Positions 16,460-25,247 of a stretch of 64,000 nt of DNA are shown here, one piece after another. Under the pieces are notes generated by a model. It searched no databases. It was not told the origin of the DNA and saw only the letters and a list, made by a program, of their open reading frames with translations. Origin of the DNA: Streptomyces puniciscabiei (GTDB lineage: Bacteria; Actinomycetota; Actinomycetes; Streptomycetales; Streptomycetaceae); assembly GCF_006715785.1 (NCBI RefSeq), contig NZ_VFNX01000001.1:1126001-1190000 (forward strand). Direction: 5' to 3'. The position numbers and the translations under genes are program-made. Position 1 is the stretch's first letter. Every line of letters starts with the position of its first letter.

Positions 16460-17518
16460 CGTGCTGTCCCGGGACGTGGGTGACACGGGTGCTGGGTGCT
16501 TGAACAGGTGAGGGCCTTCTGGGTTCGGTGTGGATTGCGACATCTACGACCGGTACTCAGGAGGCCCTCGTGTCCCACCGTAATGCCCCGCTGACGCCGA
16601 CCGGCAGGCTGCGTCTGGCCCGGTGTGTCGTGGACGACGGCTGGCCGCTGCGGCGGGCCGCGGAACGCTTCCAGGTCAGCCACACCACGGCCGCACGCTG
16701 GGCCGGCCGTTACCGGCAGTGGGGCGCCACGGGCATGCACGACCGCTCCAGCCGCCCGCACCACCAGCCACGCCGCACCCCGCCCGCAATCGAGACCCAG
16801 GTAGTGCGCCTGCGCCGCGAACACCGGATCGGACCGGTCCGTCTGGCCCCCCGCTGCGGCATCGCCGCCTCCACCGCCCACCGCATCCTGGCCCGCCACC
16901 AGCTGACCGTTCTGGCCGCATGCGACCGCGCCACCGGCGAACCCGTACGCCGCTACGAACGCTCCCGGCCCGGCGAACTGGTGCACATCGACGTCAAGAA
17001 GCTCGGCCGCATCCCCGACGGCGGCGGGCACCGCACGCAGGGCCGTGCCGAAGGCCGCCGCAACCGCACCGGGACCGGATACGCCTACCTGCACACCGCC
17101 CTGGACGACCACTCCCGCCCGGCCTACACCGAAGACCTCCCCGACGAGACCGCCCCGACCTGCGCCGGCTTCCTCACCCGAGCCACCGCCTGGTTCGCCG
17201 CCCAGGGCATCACCGTCGAACGCGTCCTGACCGACAACGCCTGGGCCTACACCAAGAACACCTGGCGGCGGGCCTGCCACCAGCTGGGCATCAGCCCCCG
17301 CTGGACACGGCCCTGGCGGCCCCGGACCAACGGCAAGGTCGAACGCTTCCACCGCACCCTGCTCGAGGAAGGGGCCTACCAGCGGCCCTACACCACCGAT
17401 GCCGAGCGGCAGGCCGCGTTTCCAGACTGGCTGGACCGGTACAACTACCACCGACCCCACACCGGCATCAGCGGCCAAACACCAGCCAGCCGCGTCACCA
17501 ACCTGTCCGAACAGCACA
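16460..17518 (+). mobile_element. IS481-family insertion sequence, 1059 bp, complete
   Basis: Bounded by a 6-bp direct repeat CCTAGA. Inverted repeats of about 24 bp at 16461-16484 and 17494-17517 match at 17 positions, starting GTGCTGT at both ends. One transposase gene fills the element. The right inverted repeat lies inside the end of the transposase frame, and the stop codon lies outside the element in the duplicated target. Intact ends, intact DDE motif and a perfect duplication suggest recent insertion. Confidence 0.88.
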
Positions 17519-17523
17519 CCTAG
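16570..17523 (+). CDS. IS481-family transposase
   Basis: A 317-residue DDE transposase. An N-terminal helix-turn-helix (RCVVDDGWPLRRAAERFQVSHTTAARWAGRY) and a second HTH region precede an rve integrase core. The catalytic triad can be read as D in LVHIDVKKLGR, D in RVLTDNAWAY and E in RTNGKVERFHRTLL. The family C-terminal YNYHRPHTGISGQTP motif is present. GTG start with AGGAGG 6 nt upstream. The last codons run through the right inverted repeat, and the TAG stop is built from the flanking CCTAGA duplication. Confidence 0.93.
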   Translation: MSHRNAPLTPTGRLRLARCVVDDGWPLRRAAERFQVSHTTAARWAGRYRQWGATGMHDRSSRPHHQPRRTPPAIETQVVRLRREHRIGPVRLAPRCGIAASTAHRILARHQLTVLAACDRATGEPVRRYERSRPGELVHIDVKKLGRIPDGGGHRTQGRAEGRRNRTGTGYAYLHTALDDHSRPAYTEDLPDETAPTCAGFLTRATAWFAAQGITVERVLTDNAWAYTKNTWRRACHQLGISPRWTRPWRPRTNGKVERFHRTLLEEGAYQRPYTTDAERQAAFPDWLDRYNYHRPHTGISGQTPASRVTNLSEQHT

Positions 17524-17524
17524 A
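17519..17524. repeat. right target-site duplication CCTAGA
   Basis: Second copy of the 6-bp duplication; supplies the TAG stop of the transposase. Confidence 0.85.
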
Positions 17525-17587
17525 GCGAGGCCTGCCTCGGACCGGCGGGCCCCGCGAACGATGGCCTCTCCCCGTCAGGGTCCCGTG

Positions 17588-18991
17588 TCAGGATCCCCCG
17601 TGCCGAGGCACGGTCACCGTCACCCGCAGCCCCCGCGGCTCATGGTGGGCGTAGTCGATCGAGCCGCCGCCGGCCGTGAGCAACGCGCGGACGATGGACA
17701 GGCCGAGGCCCGAACCCTTGATGTTCTGGTGACGCCCGCTGCGCCAGAAACGGTCGCCGACGCGCGCGAGTTCCTCGTCGGTGAGGCCGGGCCCGGTGTC
17801 GGTGACGACGACCGTGGATCTGTCGCCGTCGGCGGCTACGCAGACCTCCACCGTGCCGCCCTCGGGGGTGAACTTCACGGCGTTGTCGATCAGCGCGTCC
17901 AGGGCGCTGGACAGGGTGATCGGGTCGGCCCAGCCGGTGGTGGGCGGACAGTCCCCGGTCAGCCGTACCCCCTTGGCCGCGGCGGCCGGAGACCAGGCGG
18001 CGATCCGCTCCTCGGTGAGGGCGCCGATGTCGGTCAGCGTCAGGTCCGCCTCGGCGTGCTCGGCCAGCGCCAGATCCAGCAGGTCGTCCAGCACCTGCGC
18101 GAGGCGCTTGCCCTCGGTGCGGACCGAGGCGATCTCCTCATTGTCCTCCGGCAGTTCGAGTGCGAGCAGTTCGATGCGCAGCAGCAGCGCCGAGAGGGGG
18201 TTGCGCAGCTGGTGCGAGGCGTCCGCGACGAAGGCGCGCTGCTGCTCCAGCACGTCCTCGACGTTGTCCGCCATCTCGTTGAACGAACGGGCGAGCCGTC
18301 TGAGTTCCGGCGGTCCGCCGCCGACCGCGACCCGCGACTTCAGCCGTCCGGTGGCGATGTCGTGGGTGGTGGCGTCCAGGACCCGTACCGGTCTGAGCAC
18401 CCAGCCGGTCAGCCGCAGTGCCGCGCCCACGGCCAGCAGCATCGCCGCGATCTCGCCGGCCCCGATGATCAGCCAGCCGCGCAGGGTCCGTGAACGCATC
18501 GGTCCGGTGGGCGAGTCGGTGACCACGACCGCCACGACATCGCCGTCCCGGATCACCGGCGAGGCCACGACCAGCCGGCTGCGCTGCCAGGGCCACACCT
18601 GGCGCGGGTCATGGCTGCGCCGGCTGAGCAGCGACTCCTCGAACGCGTCCCGCACCTCCCCCGTCCGCGGGACGAACCAGTCGTCGGGGGCGTTGGCCAT
18701 CGCCGAGCCGTTGCGGTAGAAGACGCCCGCGCGGATGCCGTAGACGCCGTAGTAGCTGGCGAGTTCGCTGCGCAGCGCCTGCAGGCGCTCGTCGACGCTG
18801 GTGCGGCGCGATCCGCTGGGCCCGTCGGTGACGTACTGGGCGAGGGCCGCGAAGCGTGCCGTGTCGTCGATGCGGTCGACGACGACCTTCTGCTGCTGTG
18901 CGGCGGCCACGCTGATGGCGAGCGGAAGCCCGAGGGCGATCAGGACGGCTGCCATCAGGATGATGAGCAGCGGCAGCAGACGTGCGCGCAC
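17588..18991 (-). CDS. gluK: glutamate-sensing sensor histidine kinase
   Basis: A 467-residue membrane kinase: membrane segment ~5-30, extracytoplasmic sensor ~31-168, second membrane segment ~172-195, HAMP linker ~196-250, HisKA with phospho-acceptor His260 in FVADASHQLRNPL, and HATPase with DNAVKFTPEGG (N box), DTGPGL (G1) and GSGLGLSIV (G2). The GTG start lies 9 nt after the gluR stop, so the two form one operon. In S. coelicolor the same pair beside gluABCD has been described as GluR-GluK, a glutamate-responsive system (from memory). The IS element lies 64 bp downstream of its stop and does not disrupt it. Confidence 0.93.
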   Translation of the reverse strand: MRARLLPLLIILMAAVLIALGLPLAISVAAAQQQKVVVDRIDDTARFAALAQYVTDGPSGSRRTSVDERLQALRSELASYYGVYGIRAGVFYRNGSAMANAPDDWFVPRTGEVRDAFEESLLSRRSHDPRQVWPWQRSRLVVASPVIRDGDVVAVVVTDSPTGPMRSRTLRGWLIIGAGEIAAMLLAVGAALRLTGWVLRPVRVLDATTHDIATGRLKSRVAVGGGPPELRRLARSFNEMADNVEDVLEQQRAFVADASHQLRNPLSALLLRIELLALELPEDNEEIASVRTEGKRLAQVLDDLLDLALAEHAEADLTLTDIGALTEERIAAWSPAAAAKGVRLTGDCPPTTGWADPITLSSALDALIDNAVKFTPEGGTVEVCVAADGDRSTVVVTDTGPGLTDEELARVGDRFWRSGRHQNIKGSGLGLSIVRALLTAGGGSIDYAHHEPRGLRVTVTVPRHGGS

Positions 18992-19000
18992 CCGTCCCCG

Positions 19001-19687
19001 CTAGGCGGCCGGGGCGACGAGCCGGTAGCCGACGCCGCGTACGGTCTCGATCAGCGCGGGCATGCGCAGTTTGGCGCGCAGGGAGGCGACATGCACCTCC
19101 AGGGTGCGGCCGGTGCCCTCCCAACTGGTGCGCCAGACCTCGCTGATGATCTGCTCCCGCCGGAAGACCACTCCCGGGCGTTGCGCGAGCAGGGCGAGCA
19201 GGTCGAACTCCTTGCGGGTCAGTTGGACTGTCGAACCATCCACGGTGACCTGCCGGGTGGGCAGTTCGATGCGCATGGACCCGAGGTGGAGGGCGCTCTC
19301 GCTGCCGGCCGCCGGGTCCTCGTGGACGGTGCGCCGGCTGACGGCGTGGATGCGCGCGAGCAGTTCCCCGGTGTCGTAGGGCTTCACCACGTAGTCGTCG
19401 GCGCCCAGGTTGAGCCCGTGGATGCGGGAGCGGACGTCGGAGCGGGCGGTCACCATGATCACCGGGGTGCTGGTGCGCTTGCGGATCTTGCCGCAGACCT
19501 CGTAGCCGTCCTGGTCGGGCAGGCCCAGGTCGAGCAGGACCACGCCGAAACCGTTGCCCTCGGGGACGAGCGCCTGCAGGGCCTCCTCGCCGCTGCGCGC
19601 GTGGGTGACCTCGAAACCGTGTCGCGCGAGTACGGCGGACAGGGCCGCGGCGACGTGGTTGTCGTCCTCGACGAGCAGCAGTCTCAT
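19001..19687 (-). CDS. gluR: OmpR-family response regulator of the glutamate uptake system
   Basis: A 228-residue regulator. The receiver has acidic pocket EDD (8-10), phospho-acceptor Asp53 in LLDLGLPD, Thr80 and Lys102 in VVKPYD. A winged-helix DNA-binding domain follows (~128-225: QLTRKEFDLLALLAQRPGVVFRREQIISEVW ... RTLEVHVASLRAKL ... VRGVGYRLV). GGAGGGGG precedes the ATG (MRLLLVEDD) at suitable spacing; an upstream in-frame start has no family support. Divergent from gluA across 289 bp that hold a direct repeat with the 11-bp period expected for OmpR-type binding. Confidence 0.93.
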   Translation of the reverse strand: MRLLLVEDDNHVAAALSAVLARHGFEVTHARSGEEALQALVPEGNGFGVVLLDLGLPDQDGYEVCGKIRKRTSTPVIMVTARSDVRSRIHGLNLGADDYVVKPYDTGELLARIHAVSRRTVHEDPAAGSESALHLGSMRIELPTRQVTVDGSTVQLTRKEFDLLALLAQRPGVVFRREQIISEVWRTSWEGTGRTLEVHVASLRAKLRMPALIETVRGVGYRLVAPAA

Positions 19688-19891
19688 CCCGGCCCCCTCC
19701 GGTTCAGCGGTCGTACGGTCTGTGTTCGCGTGCGTCGTGCAGGGCACGCGCGCGTGCACCATGGCAGTGACGCCGATGGACAAGGACGGCGTCAAGAGGG
19801 TTCCGGTTGCCCGCCGCTTCCGTTATCCGGCCGATACGCACACCTGCGGCAGATGCTACGACACGTGTCCGATTGCTATCGGATCGTGATG

Positions 19892-19909
19892 CTCAGATCT
19901 CCCTCAGAT
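19892..19909. promoter_or_regulatory. direct repeat CTCAGAT with 11-bp period, candidate GluR site
   Basis: CTCAGAT at 19892-19898 and 19903-19909. Nearby are a 10-bp palindrome GACACGTGTC (19860-19869) and an inverted repeat TCCGAT-tgct-ATCGGA (19868-19883). All lie just upstream of the proposed gluA promoter. Confidence 0.5.
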
Positions 19910-19912
19910 GTG

Positions 19913-19942
19913 ATGACGCAGGTCACAGCCCCTCACTACTGT
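19913..19942 (+). promoter_or_regulatory. candidate gluABCD promoter
   Basis: ATGACG (19913-19918), 18-bp spacer, TACTGT (19937-19942). It leaves a leader of about 28 nt that contains GAGGAGG before the gluA ATG. Confidence 0.4.
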
Positions 19943-19976
19943 CCTGCGAAACCGAGGAGGACGGAGCCCGAGAGCG

Positions 19977-20756
19977 ATGACCAATGTATCGGTGACCAAG
20001 GAAGACACTGTGGTCACGTCCGACGAACTGGTCGTCCTGAAGAGCGTCAACAAGCACTTCGGCGCGTTGCACGTACTCCAGGACATCGACCTGACGATCG
20101 CCCGCGGCGAGGTCGTCGTGGTCATCGGGCCCTCCGGGTCCGGGAAGTCGACCCTGTGCCGCACGATCAACCGCCTGGAGACGATCGACTCCGGCACCAT
20201 CACCATCGACGGCAGGCCCCTCCCCCAGGAGGGCAGGGAGCTGGCCCGGCTGCGGGCCGACGTCGGCATGGTCTTCCAGTCCTTCAACCTCTTCGCGCAC
20301 AAGACCGTGCTCGAGAACGTGATGCTGGGCCAGCTCAAGGTCCGCAGGACGGACAAGAAGCAGGCCGAGGAGAAGGCCCGGTCCCTGCTCGACCGTGTCG
20401 GCGTGGGCACGCAGGCCGACAAGTACCCCGCCCAGCTGTCCGGCGGCCAGCAGCAGCGCGTCGCCATCGCGCGGGCACTGGCGATGGGCCCGAAGGTCAT
20501 GCTCTTCGACGAGCCGACCTCCGCCCTCGACCCCGAGATGATCAACGAGGTCCTCGAGGTCATGCAGCAGCTCGCCCGTGAGGGCATGACGATGGTCGTC
20601 GTCACCCACGAGATGGGCTTCGCACGGTCGGCTGCGAACCGCGTGGTGTTCATGGCCGACGGCCGGATCGTCGAGCAGGCCGCGCCGGACCAGTTCTTCA
20701 GCAACCCGCGCAGCGACCGGGCCAAGGACTTCCTGTCCAAGATCCTGCACCACTGA
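19977..20756 (+). CDS. gluA: glutamate ABC transporter ATP-binding protein
   Basis: A 259-residue ATPase of the polar amino acid uptake family. Walker [10 protein letters not shown] at 51-59, Q-loop MVFQSFNLF, signature LSGGQQQR, Walker B VMLFDEP, switch His in VVVTHEMGF. The first 15 residues are a non-conserved extension. Powers import of glutamate with gluB (binding), gluC and gluD (permeases), which follow in the same direction. GAGGAGG lies about 17 nt before the ATG, and GAGAG is closer. Divergent from gluR-gluK, its likely regulator. Confidence 0.95.
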   Translation: MTNVSVTKEDTVVTSDELVVLKSVNKHFGALHVLQDIDLTIARGEVVVVIGPSGSGKSTLCRTINRLETIDSGTITIDGRPLPQEGRELARLRADVGMVFQSFNLFAHKTVLENVMLGQLKVRRTDKKQAEEKARSLLDRVGVGTQADKYPAQLSGGQQQRVAIARALAMGPKVMLFDEPTSALDPEMINEVLEVMQQLAREGMTMVVVTHEMGFARSAANRVVFMADGRIVEQAAPDQFFSNPRSDRAKDFLSKILHH

Positions 20757-20853
20757 CGACGCAGGCCCCGCCCGCCCCCTGGATCGGTTTTTCCCACCAG
20801 CGGGTCGCCTTTTCCAACGGACCTCGTTCCGCACCACTCAAAGGATGTTCACC

Positions 20854-21690
20854 ATGAAGCTCCGCAAGGTCACCGCCGCCTCGGCCGCCGTACTCGCGAT
20901 CGCCGTGGGCGCCACCGCGTGCGGCGGCGGCAAGAAGGACGACAACGGCTCCTCCGGTGGGGGCAAGAAGATCGCCATCGGCATCAAGTTCGACCAGCCG
21001 GGCCTCGGCCAGAAGACCCCGCAGGGCTACGCGGGCTTCGACGTGGACGTGGCCACCTATGTCGCCAAGAAGCTCGGCTACAGCGCGGACCAGATCGAGT
21101 GGAAGGAGTCGAAGAGCGCCGACCGCGAGACCATGCTGCAGCGCGGTGACGTCGACTTCATCGCCGCCACGTACTCGATCACCCCGAAGCGTGAGCAGAA
21201 GGTCGACTTCGCCGGGCCGTACCTGCTGGCGCACCAGGACGTGCTGCTGCGCGCGGACGAGACGAAGATCAAGTCTCCGTCGGACCTGAACGGCAAGAAG
21301 CTGTGCTCGGTGACCGGCTCGACCTCGGCGCAGAACCTCCACGACCGGCTGGCTCCCAAGGCGAACCTCCAGACGTACCCGACCTACTCGGCCTGTCTGG
21401 GCGGTCTGCAGAGCGGCGCCATCGACGCCCTCACCACGGACGACTCGATCCTCGCGGGCTACGCCTCCCAGGCCCAGTTCAAGGGCAAGTTCAAGCTGGG
21501 CGGCTTCAAGATGACCAACGAGAATTACGGCATCGGCGTCAAGAAGGGCAGCGCCCTCAAGGCCAAGATCAACAAGGCCCTTGAGGAGATGGTCTCCGAC
21601 GGCTCGTGGCAGGCGGCCGTGAAGAAGAACCTCGGCCCGGCCGACTACAAGAACGAGCCCGCCCCGAAGATCGGCGACATCAAGAGCTGA
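20854..21690 (+). CDS. gluB: glutamate ABC transporter substrate-binding lipoprotein
   Basis: A 278-residue family-3 solute-binding protein. The signal peptide MKLRKVTAASAAVLAIAVGA ends in a lipobox GATAC with Cys23. The mature protein has two-lobe motifs (GYAGFDVDVATYVAKKLGY, ADRETMLQRGDVDFIAATYSITPKR, VDFAGPYLLAHQDVLL, LCSVTGSTSAQNL, LTTDDSILAGYA). Anchored outside the membrane and delivers glutamate to GluC/GluD. The start was chosen at the ATG with AAGGA 8 nt upstream; an ATG three codons earlier overlaps that ribosome site. It lies 97 bp after gluA, the usual place for a separately abundant binding-protein message. Confidence 0.95.
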   Translation: MKLRKVTAASAAVLAIAVGATACGGGKKDDNGSSGGGKKIAIGIKFDQPGLGQKTPQGYAGFDVDVATYVAKKLGYSADQIEWKESKSADRETMLQRGDVDFIAATYSITPKREQKVDFAGPYLLAHQDVLLRADETKIKSPSDLNGKKLCSVTGSTSAQNLHDRLAPKANLQTYPTYSACLGGLQSGAIDALTTDDSILAGYASQAQFKGKFKLGGFKMTNENYGIGVKKGSALKAKINKALEEMVSDGSWQAAVKKNLGPADYKNEPAPKIGDIKS

Positions 21691-21768
21691 GGCAACGCCC
21701 CGCCGGTGCGCCGCCTGTGAACACGGCGGCGCACCGGGGCATCCCTACACGCGGAAGCGCGGGAGATC

Positions 21769-22434
21769 GTGTTCGACTTTCTTGACAAGTACGACGTGCT
21801 GGGCGCCTTCTGGACGACAGTGCAGCTGACGCTGCTGTCGGCCGTGGGCTCCCTGGTCTGGGGCACTCTGCTGGCCGCCATGCGGGTGGGCCCGGTACCG
21901 CTGATGCGCGGTTTCGGCACCACCTATGTGAACATCGTGCGGAACATCCCGCTCACGGTGATCATCCTCTTCTCCTCCCTCGGCCTGAACCAGAATCTGG
22001 GCATCAACCTCGGTGCCAAAGACTTCGACACGATCAACTTCCGGCTGGCCGTGCTCGGCCTGATCGTCTACACCTCGGCGTTCGTGTGCGAGGCGATCCG
22101 GGCCGGCATCAACACCGTGCCGGTGGGCCAGGCGGAGGCGGCGCGGGCCATCGGGCTGAGCTTCCCCCAGGTGCTGGGGCTGGTCGTGCTGCCGCAGGCC
22201 CTCCGCGCGGCCGTCGCTCCGCTGACCAACGTACTGATCGCACTGACGAAGAACACGACGGTGGCGGCCGCGATCGGCGTGGCGGAGGCGGCCTTCCTGA
22301 TGAAGAAGATGATCGAGAACGAGGCGGAGCTGCTGGCGATCTCCGCGGTCATCGCCTTCGGGTTCGTCTGCCTGACCCTGCCGACCGGGCTGATCCTCGG
22401 CTGGGTGGGCAAGAAGGTGGCGGTGAAGCGATGA
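21769..22434 (+). CDS. gluC: glutamate ABC transporter permease
   Basis: A 221-residue membrane protein with about five transmembrane helices and the permease EAA loop (EAIRAGINTVPVGQAEAARAIGLSFPQVLGLVVLPQALR). It forms the channel together with GluD. GTG start with GGGAG upstream. Its TGA overlaps the gluD ATG (ATGA), showing translational coupling. Confidence 0.94.
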   Translation: MFDFLDKYDVLGAFWTTVQLTLLSAVGSLVWGTLLAAMRVGPVPLMRGFGTTYVNIVRNIPLTVIILFSSLGLNQNLGINLGAKDFDTINFRLAVLGLIVYTSAFVCEAIRAGINTVPVGQAEAARAIGLSFPQVLGLVVLPQALRAAVAPLTNVLIALTKNTTVAAAIGVAEAAFLMKKMIENEAELLAISAVIAFGFVCLTLPTGLILGWVGKKVAVKR

Positions 22435-23390
22435 GCTCGGTCCTGTACGACGTCCAGGGGCCCCGCGCCAAGCGGCGCAACGTCCTGTACACGGCGGTCT
22501 TCCTGATCGTCCTCGCGGGCGTCGCATGGTGGGTGTACAAGTCGTTCGACGACAAGGGACAGCTCGCCTGGTCGCTGTGGAAGCCCTTCTTCAGCGGCAC
22601 CGAGGTGTACTCGACGTACATCTGGCCCGGTCTGCAGAAGACCCTGGAGGCGGCGGCCCTGGCGATGGTCATCGCGCTTCCGCTCGGCGCCGTCCTCGGC
22701 ATCGCCCGGCTCTCGGACCACCTGTGGGTGCGCGTTCCGGCCGTGATCGTGGTCGAGTTCTTCCGCGCGATCCCCGTACTGGTCCTGATGATCTTCGGGC
22801 TCGCGCTCTTCGCCCAGTACACCGACGTGAGTTCGGACGACCGGCCGTTCTACGCGGTCGTCACCGGTCTGGTGCTGTACAACGCGTCGGTGCTCGCGGA
22901 GATCGTCCGCGCGGGCATCCTCGCCCTGCCGAAGGGGCAGTCCGAGGCGGCCCTGGCGATCGGCCTGCGCAAGGGGCAGATGATGCGGCTCATCCTGCTG
23001 CCGCAGTCGGTCACCACCATGCTCCCGGCGATCGTCAGCCAGTTGGTGGTCATCGTGAAGGACACCGCCCTCGGCGGCGCGGTCCTCACCTTCCCCGAAC
23101 TGATGGCCTCGGCCAACACGATGGCCGGCTACTACGGCAACATGATCGCCTCACTGACCGTGGTCGCCGTGATCTTCGTGATCATCAACTTCTCCCTGAC
23201 CTCGTTCGCGAGCTGGCTGGAGGGCCGGCTGCGGCGCGGCAAGAAGTCGACGGGCGCGGTGCTCGGCGCCCAGGACGTCGCCGACATCGCCGGTACGGCG
23301 GCGACCGGGGCCGGAGGTACCGCCGGCCCCGTGGACCTCAGCGGTCCCTTCGTCGGCGGTGGTCAGCACGGCGGCGGCCACGGCAGCTGA
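22431..23390 (+). CDS. gluD: glutamate ABC transporter permease
   Basis: A 319-residue permease: N-terminal cytoplasmic ~20 residues, first helix LYTAVFLIVLAGVAWWVY, periplasmic stretch, then the transport domain with EAA loop (EIVRAGILALPKGQSEAALAIGLRKGQMMRLILLPQSV). A hydrophilic Gly/Ala/His-rich C-terminal tail of about 55 residues (TGAVLGAQDVADIAGTAATG... GGGQHGGGHGS) extends beyond the last helix. Overlaps gluC by 4 bp. A 14-bp perfect hairpin follows and ends the operon. Confidence 0.94.
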   Translation: MSSVLYDVQGPRAKRRNVLYTAVFLIVLAGVAWWVYKSFDDKGQLAWSLWKPFFSGTEVYSTYIWPGLQKTLEAAALAMVIALPLGAVLGIARLSDHLWVRVPAVIVVEFFRAIPVLVLMIFGLALFAQYTDVSSDDRPFYAVVTGLVLYNASVLAEIVRAGILALPKGQSEAALAIGLRKGQMMRLILLPQSVTTMLPAIVSQLVVIVKDTALGGAVLTFPELMASANTMAGYYGNMIASLTVVAVIFVIINFSLTSFASWLEGRLRRGKKSTGAVLGAQDVADIAGTAATGAGGTAGPVDLSGPFVGGGQHGGGHGS

Positions 23391-23415
23391 CGTTCATTCA
23401 GGTGATATGAAACAC

Positions 23416-23449
23416 CCGGAGGCAGTGGCCTGATCGCCACTGCCTCCGG
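23416..23449 (+). terminator. gluABCD terminator
   Basis: CCGGAGGCAGTGGC pairs perfectly over 14 bp with GCCACTGCCTCCGG around a 6-nt loop (CTGATC), 25 bp after the gluD stop. It has no clear T-run, as is common in Streptomyces. Confidence 0.8.
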
Positions 23450-23566
23450 TCGCTTGACGCAAACTCTGCCAATGGGTTGCATACGTTCTGTGATCGTGCA
23501 CCCCGCTCCCTCTTCCTGTTCACTTGTCTCCGTCAGGGCATCGTCACGGGCAGGGGGCGCCGCGTC

Positions 23567-25171
23567 ATGGACCCGGTGATCATCGTCGGAGCGGGGCCGG
23601 TCGGGCTCGCGCTCGCTCTGGCGCTGGCCCGCCAGGAGGTGCCGTCCGTCGTCCTGGACGAGGGCCCCGGCAAGGACGAACCCCGCCCGGCGCGCACCGT
23701 CGTACTGCGCGAGGACACGGCCGCCCTGCTGGAGCGGCTGACCGGGGTGGCGCTCGGTGAGCAGGGCGTGCGCTGGGCCGGATGGCGGTCCGTCAGGCGC
23801 AAGCAGGTGATGAGCGAGATCTCTTTCGAGGAGGCGGACCCCGCCGCCCCGCTGCACATCGCCCAGCACGTCCTCACCGGCGCCCTGCGCGCGGCCATCG
23901 CCGACGAGCCGCTGGTGAAGGTGGCCGCGGACAGCCGTCTGGACTCGATCGAGCAGGAGCGTTCCGGCGTCACGGCGCACACGCGCGGTGCGAACGGCAC
24001 GTGGTGGCGCGGCAGTTACCTGGTCGGCTGCGACGGGCCGCGCTCCACGGTGCGCAAACTCCTGGACATCCGCTTCCCCGGCCGTACGGCGGTGGAACGG
24101 CACGCGGTCGCGGCGCTGCGCACGGAACTTCCGTGGCAGGGCCGGACGTTGCTCCATCGGACGCCGCCGTGGCGGCAGTCCGGGCCCTCGGCCGGGGAAG
24201 TGACCGCCCGCCCCCTCCCGGACGGCGTGTGGCGCCTGGACTGGCTGCTGCCACCGGGCAAGGACCTGGTGACGCCCGAGATCCTGGTGGCCCGGATCCG
24301 CGAGACGCTCGCGGGCTGGACGGACGGCTCCACACCGGTGTACGACCTGCTCGACACCGGTGTCCACACGGTGCATCACCGGCTGGCCCGCCGCTGGCGG
24401 GTCGGCCGGGTCTTCCTCGCCGGGGACGCGGCCCATCTGCTCGGCGCGCTCGGCACCCAGGGGCTGGACGAAGGCCTCCGGGACGCCGACAACCTCGCCT
24501 GGAAGCTGGCCCCGGCCTGGCACCACGGGCCGCACGAAGCGCTGCTGGACAGCTACCAGGCCGAGCGGCGTGCGGTGGTCGCCGCCCGGCTGCGCGCCGC
24601 CGACCAGGTGCTGCCGGTGCTGCGCGGCGCCGGCGGGCTGCGCCAGATCGTCCCGGGTGCGGCGCGCGGCCATGACACGCTGATCACCGACGGTCACCTC
24701 GGCCGCGGACCGCTCGGTGCGCCGGGGGTCTACGCCGACTCGCCGCTCGCGCCCCGGCAGCTGGAGGGCGAGATCCCGGTCGGCACCCCGCCCGGCGCGG
24801 CCGTCACCGACGTACGGGTCACCGCGGAGGATGGTTCCTTCGTCCAACTGCGCGACCGGCTCGGACGCGGCGCCCTGCTCGTCGTGCTGATCGCGCCCGG
24901 CACGGGGGTGTGGGACCGCAAGCACTGGGTCTCCGCCGGAGTGATGCCCCGGCTCGCGGCGGCCGTGACCGCGCTGCCGTACCCCGCCGAGCTGCTGGTC
25001 GCCGAGAGCTACCCGGGTGCGCCGGCGCACAGCGTGCTGCTCGTGCGCCCCGACGGCCATCTGGTCACCGCCCTCAGCGGCGTCCGGCCGGCCGACCTCT
25101 ACACGGCGGCGGAGGCCACGGTGGGCGGCGTGGCCAAGGAGGAGGCACAGGCGGCCTCCGGCGCCCGCTGA
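23567..25171 (+). CDS. FAD-dependent aromatic hydroxylase-type monooxygenase
   Basis: A 534-residue flavoprotein of the PHBH/phenol-hydroxylase class. FAD-binding GxGxxG is IIVGAGPVGLALALALA (5-21), the DG motif is VGCDGPRSTVRKLL (~150-165), and the second FAD motif is GRVFLAGDAAHLLGALGTQGLDEGLRDADNLAWKL (~280-315). The C-terminal third has a thioredoxin-like fold (LLVVLIAPGTGVWDRKHW) as in phenol hydroxylases and polyketide hydroxylases. The substrate is not evident; it is a stand-alone gene between gluABCD and the cysteine genes. GGGGGC precedes the ATG. Ends in LYTAAEATVGGVAKEEAQAA, typical of Streptomyces homologues. Confidence 0.9.
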   Translation: MDPVIIVGAGPVGLALALALARQEVPSVVLDEGPGKDEPRPARTVVLREDTAALLERLTGVALGEQGVRWAGWRSVRRKQVMSEISFEEADPAAPLHIAQHVLTGALRAAIADEPLVKVAADSRLDSIEQERSGVTAHTRGANGTWWRGSYLVGCDGPRSTVRKLLDIRFPGRTAVERHAVAALRTELPWQGRTLLHRTPPWRQSGPSAGEVTARPLPDGVWRLDWLLPPGKDLVTPEILVARIRETLAGWTDGSTPVYDLLDTGVHTVHHRLARRWRVGRVFLAGDAAHLLGALGTQGLDEGLRDADNLAWKLAPAWHHGPHEALLDSYQAERRAVVAARLRAADQVLPVLRGAGGLRQIVPGAARGHDTLITDGHLGRGPLGAPGVYADSPLAPRQLEGEIPVGTPPGAAVTDVRVTAEDGSFVQLRDRLGRGALLVVLIAPGTGVWDRKHWVSAGVMPRLAAAVTALPYPAELLVAESYPGAPAHSVLLVRPDGHLVTALSGVRPADLYTAAEATVGGVAKEEAQAASGAR

Positions 25172-25211
25172 CCCGGGGCAGGTCACCCTCTGTCCACATG
25201 GTGACGGTGAG

Positions 25212-25240
25212 TTGACCGCAGTACACCGGCATGCTGTACT
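25212..25240 (+). promoter_or_regulatory. promoter of the Cys leader-cysteine dioxygenase operon
   Basis: TTGACC (25212-25217), 17-bp spacer and TGTACT (25235-25240). A start 7-8 nt downstream falls on the ATG of the leader peptide at 25248, so the leader would be translated from a leaderless mRNA. Confidence 0.6.
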
Positions 25241-25247
25241 CCGGACC

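Noticed and set aside
20698..21342. Minus-strand frames across gluB
   Set aside because: Shadows of gluB, which has a lipobox and clear binding-protein motifs on the plus strand.
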